A stretch of DNA of 37,864 nucleotides from Streptomyces sp. Ncost-T10-10d (lineage in GTDB: Bacteria; Actinomycetota; Actinomycetes; Streptomycetales; Streptomycetaceae), in contig NZ_FMDF01000127.1 in assembly GCF_900091955.1 (NCBI RefSeq), positions 1-37,864 of the forward strand, given 5' to 3'. Below, piece by piece: positions 15,944 through 23,564 of the stretch. A program made the position numbers and the translations under genes. Each line of letters starts with the position of its first letter. Position 1 is the stretch's first letter. The notes beneath the pieces were generated by a model that was not told where the DNA came from, made no database searches, and worked only from the letters and a program-made list of their open reading frames with translations.

Positions 15944-16390
15944 TCAGTGCTGTGCGGCTGCCGGCTCCAGGACGAAGACCGGAATCTGCCGGTCGGTCTT
16001 GAGCTGGTAGTCGGCGTAGTCGGGGAACGCCTCGACCGCGCGCCGCCACCACACCGCCTTCTCCTCGCCGGTGACCTCACGGGCGTTCATGTCCTGTCGG
16101 ACCGGGCCGTCCTGCAACTCCACACGGGGGTCGGCCACGATGTTGTGGTACCAGACGGGGTGCTTGGGCGCGCCACCCTGCGAGGCGACCACGGCGTACG
16201 TGCCGTTGCGCTCGACCCGCATGAGCGGGGTCTTGCGGATCTTGCCGCTCCTGGCCCCGCGGGTGGTCAGGATGATGACCGGCAGGCCCCGCATCATGGT
16301 CCCCTCGGTCCCACCGGAGCTCTCGAACAGCTCGACCTGATCGCGGACCCACTGCGCGGGGCTCGGCTCGTACTCACCCTTGAGAGGCAT
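15944..16390 (-). CDS. Ddn-family deazaflavin (F420)-dependent nitroreductase
   Basis: 148 residues, the usual size. ATG at 16390. Family landmarks: GLPVIILTTRGARSGKIRKT (F420-phosphate binding region), PLMRVERNGTYAVVASQGGA, then HPVWYHNIVADPRVELQ, then the REVTGEEKAVWWRRA and FPDYADYQ motifs. These enzymes use reduced F420 to reduce quinones, nitro compounds or fatty acids at the membrane; actinomycetes make F420. It lies downstream of the PucR gene on the same strand, with a 145-base gap and no clear terminator between, but there is no functional sign that it belongs to that operon. Confidence 0.93.
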   Translation of the reverse strand: MPLKGEYEPSPAQWVRDQVELFESSGGTEGTMMRGLPVIILTTRGARSGKIRKTPLMRVERNGTYAVVASQGGAPKHPVWYHNIVADPRVELQDGPVRQDMNAREVTGEEKAVWWRRAVEAFPDYADYQLKTDRQIPVFVLEPAAAQH

Positions 16391-16535
16391 GGCATCTGTC
16401 CCATCGTCGACATTCGGTTACGCAGACACGCGGACATGCGGGCACAGGTGCGTCCCGCCGCTCCGAGAACTCTTTCATCATTCCGCCATCCTGGGCCGGG
16501 CGGATCCGCGTGTCCTGGCGGCAGTCGGGCCGGCG

Positions 16536-18134
16536 TCAGGGGTGCGGCGGATTCAGCCGCAGTTGCAGCATCGCTTCGAATCTCGCCTCCGGGTCGTTGA
16601 GATCGAGGCCCGCCACCACGGCCAGCCGCTTGAGCCGGTAGCGGAAGGTGTTGGGGTGGATGTGTACGGCGGCAGCTGCGGCGGCCACATCGCCGAAGGT
16701 GCTCAGCCATGCCTCCAGAGTGTCCGTGAGGGCGGTGTTGTGCTGGGCGTCGTAGGCGCGCAGCCGGATGACCGGGCCGTCGGGGAGATCGTCCTCGGCG
16801 GCGATCCGGTCCGTCAGCTCCTCCAGCAGCGAGGCGGCATAGACGTCCGACAGCCTTGCGGCCCGGCGCTGCGAGCGGCCGGAGCCGAGAACGCGCAGCG
16901 CCCGGTCCGCGTCGGCGCGGGAGCGGCGCAGTTCGGCCGGACGGGCGGCGACCCGGCCGATGCCGATGACGGCGGGGACACGGTTGCCTATACGTCCCAG
17001 GAACGCCTCGGCCACCCGTAGCGCGTGCTCGTCCGAACTCGTGGGCAGCACCGCGTAGGTGACGCCCCCGAGTGAGGCCGCGGCCGTACGGGGATGGATC
17101 GCGGCCAGGTGCAGGGCGAGGGCCTCGGCGATGCGGTGGCCCGCGGCCACCCGGTCGGGCGCCGACGGCTCGCCGGTCACCGCGAGCGCCAGTACGCAAG
17201 CGGGCTGCGCCGACAGGCCGAGCCGTACGGCGGCCTGCGGTGCGTGCGTGCCGCCCTCCAGGACCGTGGCGAGCAGATCCGCGCGCAGCCGGCGTTCGAC
17301 GTCCTCGCCCGTGCGGTGGCGCAGCAGATGAAGGGCGGCCACCTTCGCCGCCTCCTGCAGGGCCTGTGTACGGTCCTCGCTCAGCGGTCCGTCGACCACG
17401 ACCCAGATGGACCCGAGAATCTCGCCGCCTGCGCGGACGGCGACCGCGACGCGGGGTTTGTCGGAAATACCGGCCACATAAACGGGTTCTTCCTTGCGGT
17501 AGAGGGCCTGGAAGGCGCCGAGTTGCTCCAGGGCGCGCAGCTTCTCGGCGGGCACCTGGCGGTCGAGGATGGTCGCGATCCTGGCGTCGTCACCCTCGTC
17601 CTGCCTGCTGGAGAAGGCGAGCACCCGACCGCCGCGGTCCTCGACGGTGACCGGGCCGTCCAGCAGTCCGGCCGTCGCGTTGGCCAGCGCGAACAGGTCA
17701 CCGGCGAGCGGCTCGGCGCTGTCGGCCTCGTCGGGGCCGCCCACCGTCCCCAGTTCGTCGACCGCGAGCAGCGACCGCAGCAGGGCGGCCACCTGGGCCC
17801 AGGACGCGCCGGGGGTCAGACCGAGCACGGTCAGGCCGGTGCGCGCGGCTGCCTCGGCCACCGGCCCGTCCACCGGGACCGGGGACCGGACGACCACGGC
17901 CGCCGCGCCGAGCCCGGCGGCCCGGTCGACCAGGGCGGCGACCGGCTCGGCGCCGTACACGCCGACGCCGAGCACCACCGCGCCGGGCAGCCTGGCCGGT
18001 TCGTCCAGCGGGTCCTGGATGAGTACTCCGCTGACGGTGCGGGCCGGGTCGGCCTGCCCGGCCACCACCTCGATCAGCGTCGATCCCAGATCATTGAGGA
18101 TCCGGCCGAGCACGGCCCGCGGCTGCTCCGTCAT
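16536..18134 (-). CDS. PucR-family transcriptional regulator
   Basis: 532 residues from ATG 18134, two bases after the stop of the upstream hydrolase gene; a GTG at 18140 would overlap that stop. Residues about 1-130 resemble a PucR N-terminal sensor (VLGRILNDLGSTLIEVVAG). A GAF-like or CdaR-type middle part follows. The C-terminal HTH_30 domain reads LSTFGDVAAAAAAVHIHPNT then FRYRLKRLAVVAGLDLNDP. PucR-type proteins usually activate purine or amino acid catabolism genes in response to a metabolite. It is the last gene of an eleven-gene peptide and D-amino acid operon and so is a good candidate for its controller. The direct ligand is unknown. Confidence 0.9.
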   Translation of the reverse strand: MTEQPRAVLGRILNDLGSTLIEVVAGQADPARTVSGVLIQDPLDEPARLPGAVVLGVGVYGAEPVAALVDRAAGLGAAAVVVRSPVPVDGPVAEAAARTGLTVLGLTPGASWAQVAALLRSLLAVDELGTVGGPDEADSAEPLAGDLFALANATAGLLDGPVTVEDRGGRVLAFSSRQDEGDDARIATILDRQVPAEKLRALEQLGAFQALYRKEEPVYVAGISDKPRVAVAVRAGGEILGSIWVVVDGPLSEDRTQALQEAAKVAALHLLRHRTGEDVERRLRADLLATVLEGGTHAPQAAVRLGLSAQPACVLALAVTGEPSAPDRVAAGHRIAEALALHLAAIHPRTAAASLGGVTYAVLPTSSDEHALRVAEAFLGRIGNRVPAVIGIGRVAARPAELRRSRADADRALRVLGSGRSQRRAARLSDVYAASLLEELTDRIAAEDDLPDGPVIRLRAYDAQHNTALTDTLEAWLSTFGDVAAAAAAVHIHPNTFRYRLKRLAVVAGLDLNDPEARFEAMLQLRLNPPHP

Positions 18135-18136
18135 CT

Positions 18137-19051
18137 TCACAAGGTAGTTGATCGGAGTTCGTCGACGGCGAGCGCTGCCACCTGCCCGATCACCCGGTCC
18201 GCCCGGGAGTTGTGCAGGTCCGGCCGGTCGGACCGGGTGAAGACTGCCACCGCCCAGCGCCCGCCGTCGCGGTCCTCGATCACCCCGGCCTCGTTGCGCC
18301 AGCCCGGCAGCGTCCCGGTCTTGCCTGCGACCCGGTAGCTGTCGTCGAAGCCGGACCACAGTCGGTGCGGCCAGATCTGCTGGGACATCACGGCCCGTAC
18401 CTCGGCGCAGGCTTCGGCGGGGCCGGCCTCGTCGCGCCAGATCTGGACCAGCAGTTCCGCGATGTCGCGGGCCGTTCCCCGGGTGGTGCGTTCGGGCACG
18501 CACACCGACAGCTCCAGAAGCTTCTTGGGCCCCTGCGCGGCAAGTGCCGCCATCCTCGCGTGCGCCTCGACCTCGGTGGTCGCGCCGAGGTCGGCGAAGA
18601 GCGAGCCGGTCAGCTCCAGACAGCCGCCGACCAAGTGGGTCCGTCGCAGGCCCAGTTCGGCGAGCAGTCCATTGACGGTGTCGAGACCGACCCGGGCCAG
18701 CACCACATCGGTGGCTGCGTTGTCGCTCATCGTCAGCATCATGTGGACCAGGTCGCGCAGGCTCATCTCGATCGGGTCGGCGCAGCCGGAGGTGCCGATG
18801 CCGCCGTCGCGGTAGTGCGGGTCCACCGAGTGGCGCTCGGTCCTGTCCAGCCGTCCTGCGGCGGCCTCGCGTGCGTAGGCGAGTGCGATCGGGATCTTGA
18901 ACACGGAGGCGAGGCAGACCGGTTCGTCCGCCGCGACGCCGATCGTGCGGTCGCCGTCGATCTCTCGGGCGAAGAAGTACCCCTGGACCTCGGCGTCGTC
19001 GAACGCCGTCCGGATCCTGCTCTCGACGGTGACTGACACAGTTGCGGTCAT
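18137..19051 (-). CDS. Class A beta-lactamase-fold serine hydrolase, cytoplasmic
   Basis: 304 residues from ATG 19051, which overlaps the racemase stop as ATGA; an ATG at 19063 is a second choice. The three active-site elements are present: SVFK (Ser49, Lys52), SDN (109-111) and KTG (244-246, in VAGKTGTLPG). The omega-loop ExxLN motif that supplies the deacylating Glu of true class A beta-lactamases is not evident. There is no signal peptide, whereas resistance enzymes are exported. An intracellular DD-peptidase or D-amino acid amidase/esterase role is therefore more likely than antibiotic resistance. The operon context (racemase, deacylase, peptide importer) supports action on imported peptides. 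Confidence 0.85.
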   Translation of the reverse strand: MTATVSVTVESRIRTAFDDAEVQGYFFAREIDGDRTIGVAADEPVCLASVFKIPIALAYAREAAAGRLDRTERHSVDPHYRDGGIGTSGCADPIEMSLRDLVHMMLTMSDNAATDVVLARVGLDTVNGLLAELGLRRTHLVGGCLELTGSLFADLGATTEVEAHARMAALAAQGPKKLLELSVCVPERTTRGTARDIAELLVQIWRDEAGPAEACAEVRAVMSQQIWPHRLWSGFDDSYRVAGKTGTLPGWRNEAGVIEDRDGGRWAVAVFTRSDRPDLHNSRADRVIGQVAALAVDELRSTTL

Positions 19052-20154
19052 CGGCTGATCCATTCGGTCGATTCGGTCACTTCGGCCAGCTGCTCGGGGA
19101 TCGGGGAGAGTCCGAGCCCCGGTGCGCGGGGCACGTCGAGATGGCCGTCCTTCAGCACGAACGGTTCGGTGATGTCGGTCCGGTAGTACCGGTCGGATGC
19201 GGAGGTGTCGCCGGGCAGGGTGAAGCCCGGCAGGGCGGCGAGGGCGACATTGGCGGCCCGGCCGAGGCCGGTCTCCAGCATTCCGCCGCACCAGACCGGG
19301 ACACTGTTCGCGGCGCACACGTCGTGGATCCGCCGTGCCTCCAGATAGCCGCCGACCCGCCCCGGCTTGATGTTGACGACCGAGCAGGCGCCCATGGCGA
19401 TCGCGTCGGCCGCCGAGCGGGCGGAGACGACGGATTCGTCCAGGCAGATGGGGGTGCTCACCCGCTCGGCCAGTGCTGCGTGGCCCCGGATGTCCTCCTC
19501 GTCCAGAGGCTGTTCGATCAGCAGCAGCCCGTACGGGTCGAGCCGGGCCAGCTGTGCGGCGTCGGCAAGGGTGTAGGCGGTGTTGGCGTCCACCTGGAGC
19601 AGTACGCCGTCGCCGAAGCGCTCCCGGACCGCGCGTACCGGTTCCACGTCCCAGCCGGGTTCGATCTTCAGCTTGATCCGCAGATAGCCCTCGGCGAGAT
19701 AGCCGTCGACGGCGTCGAGCAGTGCGGGGATCGAGTCCATGATGCCGACCGACACCCCGGCCGGTACCCGCTCGGCCGTCGCTCCCAGCCACTGCCCCAT
19801 CGACAGTTCATGGGCGCGCAGCCAGGCGTCCAGTACGGCGGTCTCCAGTGCGGCCTTGGCCATCCTGTGCCCCTTGAACGCGGCCAGTGCCGGAGCCACC
19901 GCCCAGGGGTCGAGCGCCGGCAGGGCGGCGAGCGCGGGCACGAGATGGCTGCGCAGCACGTCCGCCGCGGCCGCGGTGTACTCCGAGGAGTACAGCGGAT
20001 CGGCCATGGTGACGCATTCGCCATAGCCCTCATGGTGTTCGGTCTCGACCCTGACCAGCAGGATCTCCCGGGTGGTCATGGTGGCGAACGAGGTTCGGAA
20101 GGGTGCGACCAGCGGCATCGCGATCCGGCGCAGTTCCACACCGACGAGCTTCAT
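19048..20154 (-). CDS. N-acylamino acid / N-succinylamino acid racemase (enolase superfamily)
   Basis: 368 residues, the same length as the Amycolatopsis N-acylamino acid racemase, and very similar along its length. Residue numbers match that enzyme: acid/base Lys163 in RIKLKIEPGWD and Lys263 in NIKPGRVGG; metal ligands Asp189 (QVDANTAY), Glu214 (IEQPL) and Asp239 (CLDES). The N-terminal capping domain has APFRTSF. It would interconvert D- and L-forms of N-succinyl or N-acyl amino acids. The family also makes o-succinylbenzoate, but Streptomyces build menaquinone by the futalosine route, and the neighbours are a GNAT transferase and an M20 deacylase. ATGA overlaps join it to both flanking genes. 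Confidence 0.95.
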   Translation of the reverse strand: MKLVGVELRRIAMPLVAPFRTSFATMTTREILLVRVETEHHEGYGECVTMADPLYSSEYTAAAADVLRSHLVPALAALPALDPWAVAPALAAFKGHRMAKAALETAVLDAWLRAHELSMGQWLGATAERVPAGVSVGIMDSIPALLDAVDGYLAEGYLRIKLKIEPGWDVEPVRAVRERFGDGVLLQVDANTAYTLADAAQLARLDPYGLLLIEQPLDEEDIRGHAALAERVSTPICLDESVVSARSAADAIAMGACSVVNIKPGRVGGYLEARRIHDVCAANSVPVWCGGMLETGLGRAANVALAALPGFTLPGDTSASDRYYRTDITEPFVLKDGHLDVPRAPGLGLSPIPEQLAEVTESTEWISR

Positions 20155-20999
20155 GCCTGCCTCTCCTGACGTTTGTCGATCACGTACCAGCCGTCCCGGG
20201 TGAATCCGGTGACGGTGTGTCCCTCGGCCATCAGGCCGCCGAGTACCTCGCGCAGCGCGTACCGCCATTCGCGGGCCAGGGGCGGGTCGGTGCGGCGCAG
20301 GGTCTCGATCTCCGTGGGGATCCGGACGAGGACGGTGTCACCGTCCCGGCGCCCGACGGCGGGGCCGCCGTCGGGCTTGGCGTCCAGACCGACCACGGCG
20401 TGTGCACCCGCGTCGTCGACCGTGACGATGTGAGGAGTGCCCGCGGCGGAGGCGACGGCATGACGGCCGATCAGCTCCCAGCGGACCATCAGCCGGTCCG
20501 TCTCGGTCCCGGCATTGACCTCGTCCTGCATCGCGCCGTAGAAGTCGGCCAGGTACTCGCTCGGCGCCGCCCCCAGTTTGGCCAGGTTGAAGTAGGCGTT
20601 GCGGCTGATCAGCGGGTCGAAGGTCCAGGTGACCGCGGTGATGCCACGGGCCAGGGCCCACGCCCGCTGATGGAGTTTGACGGCGAAGCCGACATTGCGG
20701 CCCCGGACGCTGTCGTCCACCCCGGCGATGTGCGAGTGCAGTCCGGCGGTGGCCAGGAAGCCCAGGCAGAATCCGACCATCCGGCCACCCTGGTGGACAC
20801 CGACGACATAGCTGCCGGAGTGGGCGAAGACCCGCAACAGCTCCGGGGTGATGATCGGGTTGCCGGGATCGGGCCGCCAGACCCGGTCCAGCACCTGGCA
20901 GGCCGCCAGCATCTCGTCCAGCCCGTGCAGCTCCGTGACGGTCACGCCGGCACGGTGCGCGGCCAGATCCGCCGCGGCAGCCGCCTCCGTACCGTTCAT
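20151..20999 (-). CDS. COG3375-type GNAT acyltransferase, candidate D-amino acid N-succinyltransferase
   Basis: 282 residues from ATG 20999, overlapping the M20 stop (ATGA) and ending in an ATGA overlap with the racemase. The GNAT core lies at about residues 22-150: GRMVGFCLGFLA (strand 4), the CoA pyrophosphate loop VRGRNVGFAVK (98-108) and the family-specific segment TWTFDPLISRNAYFNLAKLG (124-143). The C-terminal ~110 residues are a separate domain of unknown use. In Geobacillus a GNAT protein encoded beside the racemase is a succinyl-CoA:D-amino acid N-succinyltransferase. By context this protein would acylate D-amino acids to commit them to racemisation. The acyl donor is inferred, not seen. 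Confidence 0.85.
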   Translation of the reverse strand: MNGTEAAAAADLAAHRAGVTVTELHGLDEMLAACQVLDRVWRPDPGNPIITPELLRVFAHSGSYVVGVHQGGRMVGFCLGFLATAGLHSHIAGVDDSVRGRNVGFAVKLHQRAWALARGITAVTWTFDPLISRNAYFNLAKLGAAPSEYLADFYGAMQDEVNAGTETDRLMVRWELIGRHAVASAAGTPHIVTVDDAGAHAVVGLDAKPDGGPAVGRRDGDTVLVRIPTEIETLRRTDPPLAREWRYALREVLGGLMAEGHTVTGFTRDGWYVIDKRQERQA

Positions 21000-22142
21000 G
21001 TGGTCACCCGGCCGGGCACGGACAGCGGCTCGCGTACGAGCGAGGCCACCAGAGAGGCCACCAGTGCCGCGCGGCGGGGCAGTTCGGCGACGACCACATG
21101 CTCGTCGTCGGCGTGCGCCCCGCCGCCCACGGCCCCGAGCCCGTCCAGCGTGGGTGTGCCCGCTCCGGCGGTGAGGTTGCCGTCGGATCCGCCGCCGACC
21201 GCGACACCGCGCAGTGGGCCGAAGCCCAGCTCCGCGTAGCAGGTTCGGGCGAGTTCGAACAGCTCCGCCGACGCGCTCGTCTGCAGCGGCGGCCGGTCCG
21301 GTCCTCCGGCGAGCCCCAGCGAGGCGCCCGCGAGCACCGGCGCGAGACCCTGCATGGCACGGTCCACCCGGTCCTGTTCGGCGACCGTCTCCACCCGTAC
21401 GTCGACCAGCAGCCTGGCCGCATCGGGCACCGTGTTGCGGGTGGTGCCGGAGGAAGCCACGGTCGGCGTCACCGTGGTGCCGGTCGCCGGATCGGCGAGT
21501 GCGGTCAACGCGAGTACCTGGTGGGCCAGTTCGGTGGTCGTGTTGACCCCGCGATGGGGTTCGAGTCCGGCGTGCGCCGCGCGTCCGGTGATGTTCAGCT
21601 CATAGCCGGACACACCCTTGCGCGCGGTTTTCAGCGCGCCGCCCTCGCTCGCCTCCAGGACGAGTACGGCCCCGGTTCGGCGGGCCTCGGCCTCGATCAG
21701 GGTGCGCGAGGTCGGGGAGCCGATCTCCTCGTCGCCCGTGAGCAGGACCGACACCCCGTCCAGGTCGTCGAGCACCGACAGCGCGTGGAACAGCTGTACC
21801 ACGCCGGCCTTCATGTCGAAGCAGCCGGGCCCTGTCAGCCCGTCCCCCGGCCACCTCGAAGGGATGCCCGGCCAACGAGCCCACCGGCCACACCGTGTCG
21901 AAGTGGCCGAGCAGCAGCACCCGGTCGCCGGAGCCGAAGCGCCAGCGCAGAGCGGGCGTCCCCGAGCCGTCGAGCCACTCGGGCGGGGCGCCGGTCAGCC
22001 GGGTGCCGAGCCCGGCGACGACCCGGGCGCAGTCGGCGACGGCTGCCAGGTCCTCGGTGGGGGACTCGGTGCGGACCAGCTCCTCGATGTCAGTCAGCAG
22101 GTCCGGCAGCCCCGTCTCCAGGGCAGTGGCGATTGCGGTCAC
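20996..22142 (-). pseudogene. M20 family metallohydrolase (N-acyl-L-amino acid deacylase-like), frameshifted
   Basis: The sequence encodes a complete ~381-residue M20 enzyme interrupted by one extra base. GTG 22142 starts one base after the upstream stop. The first frame has LLLGHFDTVWPVGS (metal His80, Asp82) and runs to PFEVAG. It must then shift within the G5 run (plus-strand C5 at 21844-21848) to read DGLTGPGCFDMKAG (bridging Asp109), TGDEEIGS (general base Glu138, Glu139) and HADDEH (His~343). With four Gs instead of five the frame is continuous and ends in an ATGA overlap with the GNAT gene. In the pathway it would hydrolyse N-succinyl-L-amino acids. It could be a true mutation or a sequencing error. 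Confidence 0.85.
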
Positions 22143-22143
22143 G

Positions 22144-23514
22144 TCAGCCCGCCTTGGGGGTGGCTCGGCCACCGTGGTGAATGTAGGGCGTACCGTCGGC
22201 GAGTGTGTAGAACACGACCGGGAGCCAGGGCTTCATCTCCGGCCGCTGCACCACGAACAGCCCCGGCTCGACCGGGTGCAGCTCGTACTCCTGCTCCGTG
22301 TCGGGGGTCAGTTCGGCCAGCGGTCCGGTGATCCGGTTGAGCATCACCAGGCCGCCGTCCCGCTCCACGATCTCGACCCGGCTGGAGAGCCGCTCGTACA
22401 CACCGACGTAGTCGGCGGGGTCCACCGCCACCGGCTCCGTGGCCGGCTGGATGCCGGTGCGCATCGTCACACCGGCCAGCTCCTGGACGATCTCCGCGAA
22501 CACGTCCCGGTGGAGGCTCATGGTGTCACCGCCATTGGTGAGCAGGCAGATCGCCAGGTCGGACTCGGGCAGCACCCGCAGAAACGCGCTCTGCCCGATC
22601 GTGCCGCCGTCGTGTCCGTACACCCGCTGTCCCCCCCAGGTGTCGAGGAACCAGCCCAGCCCCCAGGCGTGTCCCAGGATGTGCGGGTCGGGGAGCTCGA
22701 CCTGCGGGGTCTGCATGGCGGTGACGCCCTCGGCCGAGAGGATCTTGGTACCTTCCTCGGTGACGCCGTTGTCGAGGTGCAGCCGGGCGAACTGCAGTAC
22801 CTCGCGCGGCGTCGAGCAGATCAGTCCGGCCGGTCCGGCCGAACGCATCAGCCCCCACAGCGGGGCCTGAACCGGCGGATCCCCCAGATGTCCGATGGCG
22901 GCACGGAAGCGCAGCGCCTCCTCGGGCAGGGTCACGGTGTGCGTCAGGCCGAGCGGACGGAACAGGCGCTCCCGCATCAGCTCGTCCCACTGGACGCCGG
23001 TGACGACTTCCAGCACCCTGCCGAGCAGTGTGAAGCCCGCGTTGCAGTACGACATGGTGGCACCGAGCGGGTGGTTGGGAGTGCCCTCGCCCAGCAGCGC
23101 GGCGTACTTCTCCAGGCAGTCGTCGCCCCGGCCGGTGTCGGTGAAGAGGTCGCCGTCGATGCCGCTGGTGTGGTCCAGGAGATGCCGGAGCGTGACGCCA
23201 CGGGTCAGCTCCTCGTTCGCGAGCCGCAGTTCGGGGAGTACGGAGACGATGGGCGCGTCCAGTTCGAGCAGGCCCTCGTCGACCAGGGCCATGGCCACCG
23301 TGGCGGTCCACACCTTGGAGATCGAGCCGATCTGGAACAGGGTGTCGGTGGTCGTCTCGATCCCGGCGTCGGTGTTGGCCAGGCCTACGGCCGCCTCGGC
23401 GATCAGTTCGCCGCGGTGCAGGATGCCGAGACCGGCGCCGGGGACGGAGTGACGGGCCGTCAGTTCGGTGAGGCGGGCGGTCCAGCGGGCGGACAGGTCG
23501 GTGGTGTCGATCAT
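22144..23514 (-). CDS. Class C beta-lactamase-like serine hydrolase (D-aminopeptidase/esterase type)
   Basis: 456 residues. ATG at 23514 follows TTGGAGCCG. The PF00144 domain spans residues 5-355: GSISK gives Ser64/Lys67, YCN (156-158) is the YxN tyrosine, and YGHDGGTIGQ matches the HxG region that replaces KTG. A ~90-residue C-terminal beta-rich domain follows (DPADYVGVYERLSSRVEIVE onward), as in D-aminopeptidases and EstB-like esterases. It has no signal peptide and is presumably cytoplasmic. Specificity cannot be read from the sequence, but with the D-amino acid genes alongside, cleavage of D-amino acid peptides, amides or esters is plausible. It ends one base before the M20 start. Confidence 0.87.
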   Translation of the reverse strand: MIDTTDLSARWTARLTELTARHSVPGAGLGILHRGELIAEAAVGLANTDAGIETTTDTLFQIGSISKVWTATVAMALVDEGLLELDAPIVSVLPELRLANEELTRGVTLRHLLDHTSGIDGDLFTDTGRGDDCLEKYAALLGEGTPNHPLGATMSYCNAGFTLLGRVLEVVTGVQWDELMRERLFRPLGLTHTVTLPEEALRFRAAIGHLGDPPVQAPLWGLMRSAGPAGLICSTPREVLQFARLHLDNGVTEEGTKILSAEGVTAMQTPQVELPDPHILGHAWGLGWFLDTWGGQRVYGHDGGTIGQSAFLRVLPESDLAICLLTNGGDTMSLHRDVFAEIVQELAGVTMRTGIQPATEPVAVDPADYVGVYERLSSRVEIVERDGGLVMLNRITGPLAELTPDTEQEYELHPVEPGLFVVQRPEMKPWLPVVFYTLADGTPYIHHGGRATPKAG

Positions 23515-23564
23515 TTTCGGCTCCAATTCCGTTTCGTTCAGGGATTCCAGGGTGTTCAGCGGGT

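Noticed and set aside
18137..19051. Antibiotic-resistance class A beta-lactamase
   Set aside because: No signal peptide, no evident ExxLN motif, and tight coupling to amino acid metabolism genes argue against a resistance role.
19048..20154. o-Succinylbenzoate synthase (MenC) function for the enolase-family gene
   Set aside because: No men genes are present, Streptomyces use futalosine-based menaquinone synthesis, and the neighbours fit the N-succinylamino acid racemase pathway.
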